A DNA stretch of 64,000 bases from Paraburkholderia sp041321145 (GTDB lineage: Bacteria; Pseudomonadota; Gammaproteobacteria; Burkholderiales; Burkholderiaceae): positions 62,001-126,000 of the forward strand of contig NZ_JBGGWA010000001.1 of assembly GCF_041321145.1 (NCBI RefSeq), written 5' to 3'. Below the pieces are notes generated by a model. That model did not search any database and had not been told where the DNA came from. It saw only the letters and a program-made list of their open reading frames with translations. Shown in pieces: positions 17,526 to 25,445 of this stretch; the stretch's first letter is position 1; every line of letters starts with the position of its first letter. A program made the translations under genes and the position numbers.

Positions 17526-18452
17526 TTACTGTGCCGCGCCGCTGTTCGCGCCCGACGTCAAGCCGGCCTCGCGAACCTTCGCAATCGCGGCGCTGGCCGC
17601 TGCACGGTCGGCGAACGGGCCGGCGCGCAATAGCGTGAGCGTCGTACCGTCGGCCTGTTTCCGATGTTCGGTATATGCGGGCACGCCCGCCGCTTTCAAT
17701 TTGGCGGCCCAATTACGCGCGTTGGCGTCGTTCGCAAATGCGCCTAGCTGGACGGCGAAACGGCTGCCCGGCGGCGATGCCGGCGTGCCGGAATTCGCGT
17801 CCGCGCCTGCGGCGGTGCTATTCGTGCTGTCCGCGCTCGGGGCCGCAACGTTCGCCGCGCTTTGCGTGGCGGCCGTTTTGGCGGGCTTTGCCGGCTTGGC
17901 GGGCGCCTGCGCTACGGGCGCTGCAGGTGCCGTATTGGCGGCGACGGCAGCGGGTGCTTGCGGTTTCGCAGCCGGCCTGGCTGCGGGGGCCGCACTCGTA
18001 TCCGCGCCGTGCTGTTTGGCGGCGCCGGACTGGCCTTGCGCGGCTGCCGTTGTCGGCGCAAGGCCGGACGCGGCGAGTGCCGTGTCAGGCGCTGGGTTAT
18101 CCGGCGCTACGCCGGCCTGCGAGTCTTCGTCGGCCTTGGGGAGCTTCGGAGCGGGGCGGCTTGGAATGTCGATGGAGATGTCATCAGTCACGGGCTTTGG
18201 ATGCGAGTCCAGCACCATTGGCAGGATGACCACCGCCGCTACGACCAGCGCGATCGCGCCGACCAGCCTGCGCCGCGCACGCTGCTTTTCGGGCAACGTG
18301 GGGTCGAGCAGCATTGCATCGGCGTCCACGGTGCGCTCCGTGCGGCGGGTTCGCCGCTCCACGCGCTCGCCACGGGCGGCCCGGGTGGAACTGGTGTTTG
18401 CGCCGCGCCGGGTGGGCGCGTCGTCTTTCTTGCCGAACGAGAAAATTCCCAT
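17526..18452 (-). CDS. SPOR-domain membrane protein (DedD-like)
   Basis: 308 residues: a basic cytoplasmic N terminus (RRTRRTERTVDAD), one transmembrane helix around residues 64-82 (LVGAIALVVAAVVILPMVLD), a long Ala/Pro-rich linker and a C-terminal SPOR domain (about 228-300) with FAVQLGAFANDANARNWAAK and TLLRAGPFADRAAASAAIAK. SPOR domains bind denuded peptidoglycan at the division septum, so this is probably a periplasm-facing division protein like DedD. It lies between folC and cvpA, as dedD does in the accD-folC-dedD-cvpA-purF order of E. coli. The linker is low complexity and probably disordered. Confidence 0.88.
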   Translation of the reverse strand: MGIFSFGKKDDAPTRRGANTSSTRAARGERVERRTRRTERTVDADAMLLDPTLPEKQRARRRLVGAIALVVAAVVILPMVLDSHPKPVTDDISIDIPSRPAPKLPKADEDSQAGVAPDNPAPDTALAASGLAPTTAAAQGQSGAAKQHGADTSAAPAARPAAKPQAPAAVAANTAPAAPVAQAPAKPAKPAKTAATQSAANVAAPSADSTNSTAAGADANSGTPASPPGSRFAVQLGAFANDANARNWAAKLKAAGVPAYTEHRKQADGTTLTLLRAGPFADRAAASAAIAKVREAGLTSGANSGAAQ

Positions 18453-18481
18453 GAATCGCTTGGTTCGAGCCTGGCGCCCGT

Positions 18482-19792
18482 TCAGTGTTGCTGCGATTTA
18501 CGGTAGGCCATCACGCCTGCTACCGTATAGAAACTGCCGAAAACCACGATTCTATCATTCTCTGACGCTCGTTTTAGCGCGTCTTGGAAAGCCTCTGCCG
18601 GTGATGCGTAGCGCGTCACGCTGCTATCGTTAGCGTCGCTCACGCCCTGCTCACGCAATGCGGCTTCGAGTTCTTCCGCCGAAGCCGCACGCGGCGTCGG
18701 CAGATCGGTCACGCACCAGTGGTCGATCTCGCCTTTCAGGTGGGCGAGGACGCCCGCAATATCCTTGTCGCGCATCGCGCCGAACACGGCGTACGTGTAC
18801 GGGAAAAAGCCCATGTTGCCGAGGTTTTGCGTCAGCACCGCTGCGGCGTGCGGATTATGGCCGACGTCGAGCACGATGGCCGGCTTGCCGGGCAGCACCT
18901 GGAAGCGCCCTGGCAGTTCGACATTGGCGAGACCTAACCGGATGTCCTGCGCCGAGACCGGCAGACGGTCGCGCAGCGCTTCGAGACCGGCCAGTGCCGC
19001 CGACGTGTTGATCAACTGATTCGCGCCTCGCAACGCCGGATAGGCGAGCGCGGAACGGCGCATGGTCGGGCCCACGTAGCTCCATTGCTGGCGCTCGCTG
19101 CCGGCCTGCCCCTCGTAGCGGAAATCACGGCCGAATAGCCACAGTTCGGCGCCGATCTTCTCGGCGTGATCGATCAAGGTTTGCGGGGGCACCGGATCGG
19201 CGCAGATGGCCGGCTTGCCCGGGCGGAAAATGCCGGCTTTTTCGAAGGCGATTTTCTCGCGGGTGTCGCCCAGATAATCGGTGTGATCGATATCGATGCT
19301 GGTGATGATCGCGCAGTCCGTATCGAGGATATTGACCGCGTCGAGGCGGCCGCCCAAGCCGACTTCCAGGATCACCGCGTCCAGTCCGCGCGACGCGAAC
19401 AAGCTCATGATCGCCAAGGTCGTGAATTCGAAATAGGTCAGCGTAACCGGTTCGGCCAGGCTCAGGCGTGCGGTTTCGACGGCTTCGAAGTGCGGCAGGA
19501 GTTCCGCGTCGCTCGCCATTTCGCCGTTCACTCGCGCCCGCTCGTTGAACGAGAGCAGATGCGGCGACGTGTGGCAGCCGACCGTGAAACCGGCACGCAA
19601 CAGAATCGATTCGAGAATCGCGCAGGTCGAACCCTTGCCGTTCGTGCCGCCGACCGTGATGACCGGGCACGCGAACGAAAACGGCATCGCGTCACGTACC
19701 TGCGTGATACGGCCCAAACCCATGTCGATGCCGACCGGATGTGCGGATTCAAGGTGCGTGAGCCACGCGTCGAGGGTGGGGAATGGGGTCAT
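18482..19792 (-). CDS. folC: Folylpolyglutamate synthase / dihydrofolate synthase
   Basis: 436-residue bifunctional ligase of the Mur family that couples glutamate to dihydropteroate and extends the folate polyglutamate tail with ATP. It has the P-loop ITVGGTNGKGSTCAILESIL near residues 40-60, the Mur-like VILEVGLGGRLDAVN with metal ligands, TSIDIDHTDYLGDTREKIAFEKAGIF and the C-terminal VLDVGHNPHAAAVL. ATG 19792 starts MTPFPTLDAWLTHLE. It sits between accD and the SPOR gene, the usual order, with a 150-nt gap to accD that holds a strong hairpin. Confidence 0.95.
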   Translation of the reverse strand: MTPFPTLDAWLTHLESAHPVGIDMGLGRITQVRDAMPFSFACPVITVGGTNGKGSTCAILESILLRAGFTVGCHTSPHLLSFNERARVNGEMASDAELLPHFEAVETARLSLAEPVTLTYFEFTTLAIMSLFASRGLDAVILEVGLGGRLDAVNILDTDCAIITSIDIDHTDYLGDTREKIAFEKAGIFRPGKPAICADPVPPQTLIDHAEKIGAELWLFGRDFRYEGQAGSERQQWSYVGPTMRRSALAYPALRGANQLINTSAALAGLEALRDRLPVSAQDIRLGLANVELPGRFQVLPGKPAIVLDVGHNPHAAAVLTQNLGNMGFFPYTYAVFGAMRDKDIAGVLAHLKGEIDHWCVTDLPTPRAASAEELEAALREQGVSDANDSSVTRYASPAEAFQDALKRASENDRIVVFGSFYTVAGVMAYRKSQQH

Positions 19793-19841
19793 CGAGTGAA
19801 TCGGTGCTGCGTTGCGAGACCGTGATTATCCCGGAAATGAC

Positions 19842-19881
19842 AGCGCGCCGCTTGATCACTCTCGCGGCGCGCTATTTTTTT
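19842..19881. terminator. Hairpin between accD and folC
   Basis: Perfect 10-bp arms AGCGCGCCGC (19842-19851) and GCGGCGCGCT (19864-19873) with a T-run at 19875-19881 on the plus strand. It has terminator form only for rightward transcription, yet both neighbouring genes run leftward; on the minus strand there is no T-run. It may insulate the operon from antisense transcription or act as a processing or attenuation hairpin. Confidence 0.5.
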
Positions 19882-19942
19882 GACTGCTTTTCTGACCGCG
19901 ACCGCGCTTGAAAGGGCACGGCGGCTGAATCGATGCGAGCGC

Positions 19943-20815
19943 TTACGCGACCGCGTCAGCCGGCTGATGGCTCAACAGCGCCATCAATTTCGCGATCTCT
20001 TCACGCAACTTACGACGGTCGACGATCATGTCGACCGCGCCCTTCGTCAACAGGAACTCCGCGCGCTGGAAGCCTTCCGGCAGCTTTTCACGCACGGTTT
20101 GTTCGATCACGCGCGGGCCGGCAAAGCCGATCAGCGCCTTCGGCTCCGCGATCACCACGTCGCCCAGGAACGCGAAACTTGCCGACACGCCGCCCATGGT
20201 CGGATCGGTCAGCACGGAAATGAACGGCAGCCTGGCTTCGGCGAGCTTGGTCAGCATGGCCGTGGTCTTGGCCATTTGCATCAGCGACAACAGGCTTTCC
20301 TGCATCCGCGCGCCGCCCGAAGCGGTGAAGCAGATAAACGGCACTTTCTGTTCGAGCGCGTTCTGTGCGCCGCGCGCGAAACGCTCGCCGACCACCGAAC
20401 CCATCGAGCCGCCCATGAACGAGAACTCGAAGCACGCGACCACCACCGGCAAGGTGTGGATGGCGCCGCCCATCACGACCATGGCGTCGGTTTCGTCGGT
20501 GTCGTCCATTGCCTCTTTCAGACGATCCGGATACTTGCGGCTGTCTTTGAACTTGAGCGCGTCGACCGGCACGATTTCCTGGCCGATTTCGTAGCGGCCT
20601 TCCGGATCGAGCAGGCCGTCGAGCCGCTCACGCGCGCCGATGCGCATGTGATGGTCGCACTTCGGGCAAACGTGCAGATTGGCCTCGACGTCGTTGCGGT
20701 ACAGCACGGCTTCACACGACGGGCACTTGATCCACAGGCCTTCCGGAATCCCCTTGCGGCTCTTCGGGTCGGTTTGTTTGATTTTCGGCGGCAGCAGCTT
20801 ATCGAGCCAGCTCAT
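19943..20815 (-). CDS. accD: Acetyl-CoA carboxylase carboxyltransferase subunit beta
   Basis: Beta half of the carboxyltransferase that makes malonyl-CoA for fatty acid synthesis, partner of AccA. 290 residues. The N-terminal zinc ribbon is visible (CPSCEAV ... CPKCDHH, four Cys near residues 33-55), followed by the crotonase-like fold with FTASGGARMQESLLSLMQMA and DPTMGGVSASFAFLGDV. ATG 20815 (MSWLDKLLPPK) is the conserved start; a frame extension upstream adds 19 residues with no support. It lies 80 nt downstream of trpA and upstream of folC, as in many proteobacteria. Confidence 0.96.
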   Translation of the reverse strand: MSWLDKLLPPKIKQTDPKSRKGIPEGLWIKCPSCEAVLYRNDVEANLHVCPKCDHHMRIGARERLDGLLDPEGRYEIGQEIVPVDALKFKDSRKYPDRLKEAMDDTDETDAMVVMGGAIHTLPVVVACFEFSFMGGSMGSVVGERFARGAQNALEQKVPFICFTASGGARMQESLLSLMQMAKTTAMLTKLAEARLPFISVLTDPTMGGVSASFAFLGDVVIAEPKALIGFAGPRVIEQTVREKLPEGFQRAEFLLTKGAVDMIVDRRKLREEIAKLMALLSHQPADAVA

Positions 20816-20895
20816 ATTGAATCCTTCTGGGGTCAACGGTCGCGCAAACGGCGGGACGAACCCGCCGTTCACACTACAGACGACAAAAATAACTG

Positions 20896-21708
20896 TTATC
20901 GGGCAGTCGCGACACTATCGATCGCCTCGCGCACTTCGGCGATGAAACGCGTGAGCGTCTCGGCAGCGGCCTCGGGTGCGGCTTGTTCGAGCAATTGCAC
21001 GATACGGCTGCCGATCACGACGGCATCGGAAACTTCAGCTACCAAACGCGCCGTTTGCGCGTCGCGGATGCCGAAACCGACGCCCACCGGCAGGGGGACG
21101 CGCGACTTGATGGCCGGGATTTTACTCGCGATGCTGGAAACGTCCAGATTTGCCGCTCCGGTCACGCCTTTCAACGATACATAATAGACGTAGCCGCTGG
21201 CGATTTTGCCGACTTCCGCGATGCGCTCGTCCGTCGAGGTGGGCGCAAGCAAAAAGATCGGATCAATGCGGGCGGATCGCATCTGTTCAGCGAAATTCGC
21301 ACACTCTTCCGGCGGATAATCGACAACCAGCACGCCGTCGACGCCCGCTTCCTTCGCAGCTTTGGCGAACGCCTCGGTGCCCATGCGTTCGATCGGATTG
21401 GCGTAGCCCATTAGCACGACCGGCGTTTGGTCGTTCGTTTCGCGAAAGCGCTTCACGTCGGCGATGACGTGGCGTAGCGATACGCCGTGTGCCAACGCGC
21501 GTTCCGACGATTGCTGAATCACCGGGCCGTCGGCCATCGGGTCGGAAAACGGCACACCGAGTTCGATTACATCGGCGCCACCAGCGGCGAGCGCGTGCAT
21601 GAATTCAACCGTGCGCGCCGGATCCGGGTCGCCGGCCGTCATGAACGGAATCAGGCCTTTCTTACCTTGGGCGGACAGCGCGGCAAACGTGTTCTTGATA
21701 CGGGACAT
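20896..21708 (-). CDS. trpA: Tryptophan synthase alpha subunit
   Basis: 270-residue TIM barrel that splits indole-3-glycerol phosphate to indole and glyceraldehyde 3-phosphate; indole is channelled to TrpB. The catalytic pair is visible at the expected places: Glu49 and Asp60 in ADVIELGVPFSDPMADGP. FGIRDAQTARLV forms the phosphate-binding region. ATG 21708 (MSRIKNTFAAL) is preferred over an in-frame start 69 nt upstream that overlaps the methyltransferase gene. It is separated from trpB by the methyltransferase gene, an arrangement specific to this lineage. Confidence 0.97.
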   Translation of the reverse strand: MSRIKNTFAALSAQGKKGLIPFMTAGDPDPARTVEFMHALAAGGADVIELGVPFSDPMADGPVIQQSSERALAHGVSLRHVIADVKRFRETNDQTPVVLMGYANPIERMGTEAFAKAAKEAGVDGVLVVDYPPEECANFAEQMRSARIDPIFLLAPTSTDERIAEVGKIASGYVYYVSLKGVTGAANLDVSSIASKIPAIKSRVPLPVGVGFGIRDAQTARLVAEVSDAVVIGSRIVQLLEQAAPEAAAETLTRFIAEVREAIDSVATAR

Positions 21709-21739
21709 GGAATATTCTCGGATTTTGATTACTGCGCGC

Positions 21740-22657
21740 TCATTGCGCTTCGGTTTGCCGCTCAGCTTTGGCCGCAACCTTGCGGGTCTTGCGGGCGACA
21801 GTGGGCGCCGCGGCGGCCGCGCTAACGCGTTCGCGCGCTATCGCGCAGTAACTTTCATTGATCTCATAGCCGACGAATTCACGCTGCTGCCGAGCGCAAG
21901 CGACTGCGGTGGTGCCGCTGCCCATGAACGGGTCGAGCACGCGCCCGCCCTTCGGACAACTTGCCAGCACCATCCGCTCGACGATTTCCAAAGGCTTCTG
22001 GGTGGGATGATCGACGCGTTCCGCGTGTTGCCGATGCAGCCGCGATACCGACCAGACGTCCTTCGGATTATAGCCAAGCTCCAGCCACTTACTGCCTTCG
22101 AACAATTTGCGCGAACGCGCCTTCTTCGTGACGGCATCGTACGGGATACGGACGGGATCGAGATCGAAAAAATAATCTTTCGACACCGCGAAAAAGCCGA
22201 TGTTGTCGTGCACCGAGGTGAAACGGCGCACCGTTCCGCCCATGCTCGGCACGCGCCGGTCCCAGATGATTTCGTTGATCATCGTGAGTTTTGTCTTCAG
22301 GAAGCTGAAGATCTCCGGCGCGTACTGCCATGTACAGAAGATATATAGCGAACCCGACGGCTTGAGCTTCGGTATAGCCAACGCCAGCCACCCACGCGTC
22401 CAGGCGAGGAAATCGTCGCCACTGCGCATGTCGGAGTCGTTGCCGTAATCCTTGCCGAGCCCGTAAGGCGGATCGCAAAGGATCAGGTCGATCGACCCGT
22501 CAGGGATATTCGCCACATCGGTCAGAAAATCGCGGTTCAACAGCCGGATGCCGACGGGCACCTGCGGTAAAAGCGGTGCAGGCGCCTCGACCACCCATTC
22601 CTCAGCGGCCGGGGAAGTTTCAAGCGCCGGCTGCGGCTCGTCGAACTCGTCGCGCAT
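21740..22657 (-). CDS. Orphan DNA methyltransferase, beta class (N6-adenine or N4-cytosine)
   Basis: 305-residue SAM-dependent DNA methyltransferase. The catalytic DPPYGLG (motif IV, residues 62-68) comes before the SAM-binding DPFMGSGTT (motif I, about 242-250), the order of beta-class enzymes; DPPY makes N6-adenine the likely product. DHPTQKPLEIVERMV is the motif X region. The basic, Ala-rich tail (about 280-305) may be disordered. No endonuclease gene adjoins it, so it is probably a solitary regulatory methyltransferase. It starts 11 nt after trpB and ends 31 nt before trpA. From memory, the B. cenocepacia gene at this locus has been linked to a GTWWAC-type motif; I cannot verify specificity here. 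Confidence 0.9.
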   Translation of the reverse strand: MRDEFDEPQPALETSPAAEEWVVEAPAPLLPQVPVGIRLLNRDFLTDVANIPDGSIDLILCDPPYGLGKDYGNDSDMRSGDDFLAWTRGWLALAIPKLKPSGSLYIFCTWQYAPEIFSFLKTKLTMINEIIWDRRVPSMGGTVRRFTSVHDNIGFFAVSKDYFFDLDPVRIPYDAVTKKARSRKLFEGSKWLELGYNPKDVWSVSRLHRQHAERVDHPTQKPLEIVERMVLASCPKGGRVLDPFMGSGTTAVACARQQREFVGYEINESYCAIARERVSAAAAAPTVARKTRKVAAKAERQTEAQ

Positions 22658-22668
22658 CGTTGCGGCGC

Positions 22669-23862
22669 TCAGAACTGGATGCCCGATCGCTCAGCGACCG
22701 TGTGCATGTCCTTGTCGCCGCGGCCCGACAGATTGACCAGAAGGACCTTGTCCTTCGGCAGTGTCGGCGCGAGCTTCGCGGCGTAGGCCAGCGCATGGCT
22801 GGACTCCAGCGCCGGAATGATGCCCTCGATGCGACAGCAATCGTGGAAGGCCTTGAGCGCTTCCTCGTCGGTGATGCCGACGTATTGCGCACGGTTGCTG
22901 TCTTTCAGCCACGCATGCTCAGGGCCGACGCCCGGATAATCGAGACCTGCCGAGATCGAATGCGTCTCGATGATCTGGCCGTTATCGTCCTGCAGGAGAT
23001 AAGTGCGGTTGCCGTGCAGCACGCCGGGGCTGCCGCCGATCAGCGAAGCAGCGTGACGACCGGATTCGATCCCGTCGCCAGCCGCTTCGACGCCGATAAG
23101 TTGCACCGAAGCGTCGTCAATGTAGGGATAAAAAATACCCATTGCGTTCGACCCACCGCCAACGCACGCAATCACCGCATCCGGCTGACGACCCACCAGT
23201 TCGGGCATCTGCACCTTGCACTCGTCGCCGATCACGCGCTGGAAGTCGCGCACCATCATCGGATACGGATGCGGTCCCGCTACCGTGCCGATGATGTAGA
23301 ACGTGTTTTCGACGTTAGTCACCCAGTCGCGCATCGCTTCGTTGAGCGCGTCCTTCAGCGTGCGCGAGCCCGATTCCACCGGCACGACGGTCGCACCGAG
23401 CAGCTTCATCCGATACACATTGGCAGCCTGGCGGCGCACGTCTTCCGCGCCCATGTAGACCACACATTCCATGCCGAAGCGCGCCGCTATGGTCGCGGTC
23501 GCCACGCCGTGCTGACCCGCTCCCGTTTCCGCGATCACGCGTGGCTTGCCCATACGCTTGGCGAGCAGCGCCTGGCCGATCACGTTGTTGATCTTGTGAG
23601 CGCCGGTGTGATTCAAGTCTTCGCGCTTGAGGAAAACCTGCGCGCCGCCGAGCAGTTCGCTCCAGCGCTGGGCGTGATAAATCGGGGACGGTCGACCCAC
23701 GAAATACTTCAGTTCGCGCTCGTATTCCGCGACGAATTCCGGGTCTTTCTGATATTTCTCGTAGGCGGCACGCAGCTCGTCGAGTGCGTGAACCAGCGTT
23801 TCGGCGACGAACACGCCGCCAAACTGGCCGAAATGGCCTCTTTCGTCAGGCAAGTTATACAT
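22669..23862 (-). CDS. trpB: Tryptophan synthase beta subunit
   Basis: 397-residue PLP enzyme joining indole and L-serine to tryptophan, partner of TrpA. The PLP lysine is K90 in LKREDLNHTGAHKINN; the phosphate-binding glycine loop is CVGGGSNAMG. It begins MYNLPDERGHFGQFGG, normal for beta-proteobacteria. I chose ATG 23862 with AGAAGAG about 9 nt upstream; GTG at 23871 would add three residues. Order on the minus strand is truA-trpF-trpB-methyltransferase-trpA, so Trp genes share a transcript with tRNA modification and DNA methylation genes. Confidence 0.97.
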   Translation of the reverse strand: MYNLPDERGHFGQFGGVFVAETLVHALDELRAAYEKYQKDPEFVAEYERELKYFVGRPSPIYHAQRWSELLGGAQVFLKREDLNHTGAHKINNVIGQALLAKRMGKPRVIAETGAGQHGVATATIAARFGMECVVYMGAEDVRRQAANVYRMKLLGATVVPVESGSRTLKDALNEAMRDWVTNVENTFYIIGTVAGPHPYPMMVRDFQRVIGDECKVQMPELVGRQPDAVIACVGGGSNAMGIFYPYIDDASVQLIGVEAAGDGIESGRHAASLIGGSPGVLHGNRTYLLQDDNGQIIETHSISAGLDYPGVGPEHAWLKDSNRAQYVGITDEEALKAFHDCCRIEGIIPALESSHALAYAAKLAPTLPKDKVLLVNLSGRGDKDMHTVAERSGIQF

Positions 23863-23922
23863 GATGATCACTCTTCTCAGTGTGGCGCGCGGCTTTCATA
23901 CGAGAAAACCGCACCGCCTGAA

Positions 23923-24636
23923 TCATTCGGCGTCCGCTGCGCGCACTGCGCGTACGAATGCCGCCATCCGGGCGTGATCCTTCACGCCCTTGGCGCCCGG
24001 CACTTCGATGCCGCTCGAGACATCGACCGCGTACGGGCGCACGCGATGGATCGCATCACTGACGTTTTGCGCGTTCAACCCACCACTCAAAACGGCCCGA
24101 CGCGCGAGCTCTGCTGGAATAAGTGACCAATCGAAAACCTTCCCGCCGCCGCCATAGCCTTCGACATGGGTGTCGAACAGGAGGCCGCTGGCTGCTGAAT
24201 AGTTAAGCGCTGATTTTACCAAATCTGCCGGTTGAGTATCCGCTGCGACTCGCAACGCGCGCAACCAAGGCAAACCCGCAACCCCGGCGAGCGATTCGCA
24301 TTGCGCCGCGGTCTCGTCGCCGTGAAATTGCAGCAGCGTGAGCCCGACATTGCTCGCGACTTCGCGGATCCAGTCCGGCGTAGCGTTGACGAACAGACCG
24401 ACTACCGACACGAACGGCGGCACATCGCGCACCAGTTCGACGGCCTGCGCGACGCTTACCGAGCGTGGGCTCGGGGGATAAAACACAAGACCGATCGCGT
24501 CGGCGCCGAGGTCGATTGCCTGCGTCACATCTTCCGGCTTCGACAGGCCGCACAGCTTGATGCGCGTGCGGCGTGGCGCGGCTTGCTGCTGCGCGCCGGC
24601 GTCAGTTTCACCCGTGAGATTTTCGGTTGATTTCAT
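23923..24636 (-). CDS. trpF: Phosphoribosylanthranilate isomerase
   Basis: 237-residue (beta/alpha)8 isomerase of tryptophan synthesis, acting on N-(5'-phosphoribosyl)anthranilate. RTRIKLCGLSKPEDV carries the catalytic Cys and GLLFDTHVEGYGGGGKVFDW the catalytic Asp; LSGGLNAQNVSDAI and VDVSSGIEVPGAKGVKD form the phosphate site. The first 22 residues before RTRIKLCG are non-conserved and Gln/Ala-rich. I chose ATG 24636, which overlaps the truA stop as ATGA, giving translational coupling; in-frame starts up to 33 nt upstream are possible. Confidence 0.95.
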   Translation of the reverse strand: MKSTENLTGETDAGAQQQAAPRRTRIKLCGLSKPEDVTQAIDLGADAIGLVFYPPSPRSVSVAQAVELVRDVPPFVSVVGLFVNATPDWIREVASNVGLTLLQFHGDETAAQCESLAGVAGLPWLRALRVAADTQPADLVKSALNYSAASGLLFDTHVEGYGGGGKVFDWSLIPAELARRAVLSGGLNAQNVSDAIHRVRPYAVDVSSGIEVPGAKGVKDHARMAAFVRAVRAADAE

Positions 24637-25445
24637 GTTTCCGGTTGCTCGGTCCATACGGTACTCCACGGCACGGCGCCTATCTGCGGTGCCGGCACGG
24701 CGAATTGCTCAGGATAGCCCACCTGCGCGAGATACAGGCCGTCCGGCATGAAGGTCGGCGCGGCACAGTCACGATCGCGGCTGGCGAGCACCTCGGCCAT
24801 CCATTCGGCCGAGTGGCGTCCGCGGCCGATATCGACGAGACAGCCCATCAGGTTGCGCACCATATGGTGCAGGAACGCGTTCGCCCGAAAGCGGAAATGG
24901 ACGAAGTCGCCCTGTTGCCGCATGTCGATCTGATGCAGATGCTTGATCGGCGTTTTCGCCTGACATTGCGACGAACGGAACGCCGAAAAATCGTGCTCGC
25001 CGATCAGGTGAGCGGCGGCGGCCCGCATCGCGTCGACGTCGACCGGCGTGTGCACCCAGCCGGTCCGCGCAGCCTGGATCGGCGAGCGGAACGGGTGGAC
25101 GTACAGGACGTAGTAATAGGTCCGCTCGAACGCCGAGAAGCGCGCGTGGAACTCGTCGGGCATCGGCTTGGCCCACTGCACAGCAATTGTCTTCGGCAGG
25201 AAGGCGTTGGTGCCGCGAATCCACGAAAAGTCCGTGCGATCGAGTTCAGTGTCGAAGTGCACGACTTGGCCCAGGCCGTGCACGCCGGTGTCCGTGCGAC
25301 CCGCCACGACGGTATGCACGGGCGTCTGCGCGAATTCGCGCAACGCCCGTTCGAGTTCGTCCTGCACGGTTTTGCGGTGCAACTGCGACTGCCAACCGCA
25401 GAATGCCGAGCCGTCGTACTGGACGCCAAGCGCAATACGCTTCAC
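24633..25445 (-). CDS. truA: tRNA pseudouridine(38-40) synthase
   Basis: 270-residue synthase that converts U38-U40 of the tRNA anticodon stem-loop to pseudouridine. MKRIALGVQYDGSAFCGWQ is the typical start and AGRTDTGVHGLGQVVHF contains catalytic Asp52. FRANAFLHHMVRNLMG and ASRDRDCAAPTFMPDGLYL are further family motifs. It overlaps the end of fimV by ATGA and the start of trpF by ATGA, so three unrelated functions are translationally chained. Arrangement fimV-truA-trpF is common in proteobacteria. Confidence 0.96.
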   Translation of the reverse strand: MKRIALGVQYDGSAFCGWQSQLHRKTVQDELERALREFAQTPVHTVVAGRTDTGVHGLGQVVHFDTELDRTDFSWIRGTNAFLPKTIAVQWAKPMPDEFHARFSAFERTYYYVLYVHPFRSPIQAARTGWVHTPVDVDAMRAAAAHLIGEHDFSAFRSSQCQAKTPIKHLHQIDMRQQGDFVHFRFRANAFLHHMVRNLMGCLVDIGRGRHSAEWMAEVLASRDRDCAAPTFMPDGLYLAQVGYPEQFAVPAPQIGAVPWSTVWTEQPET

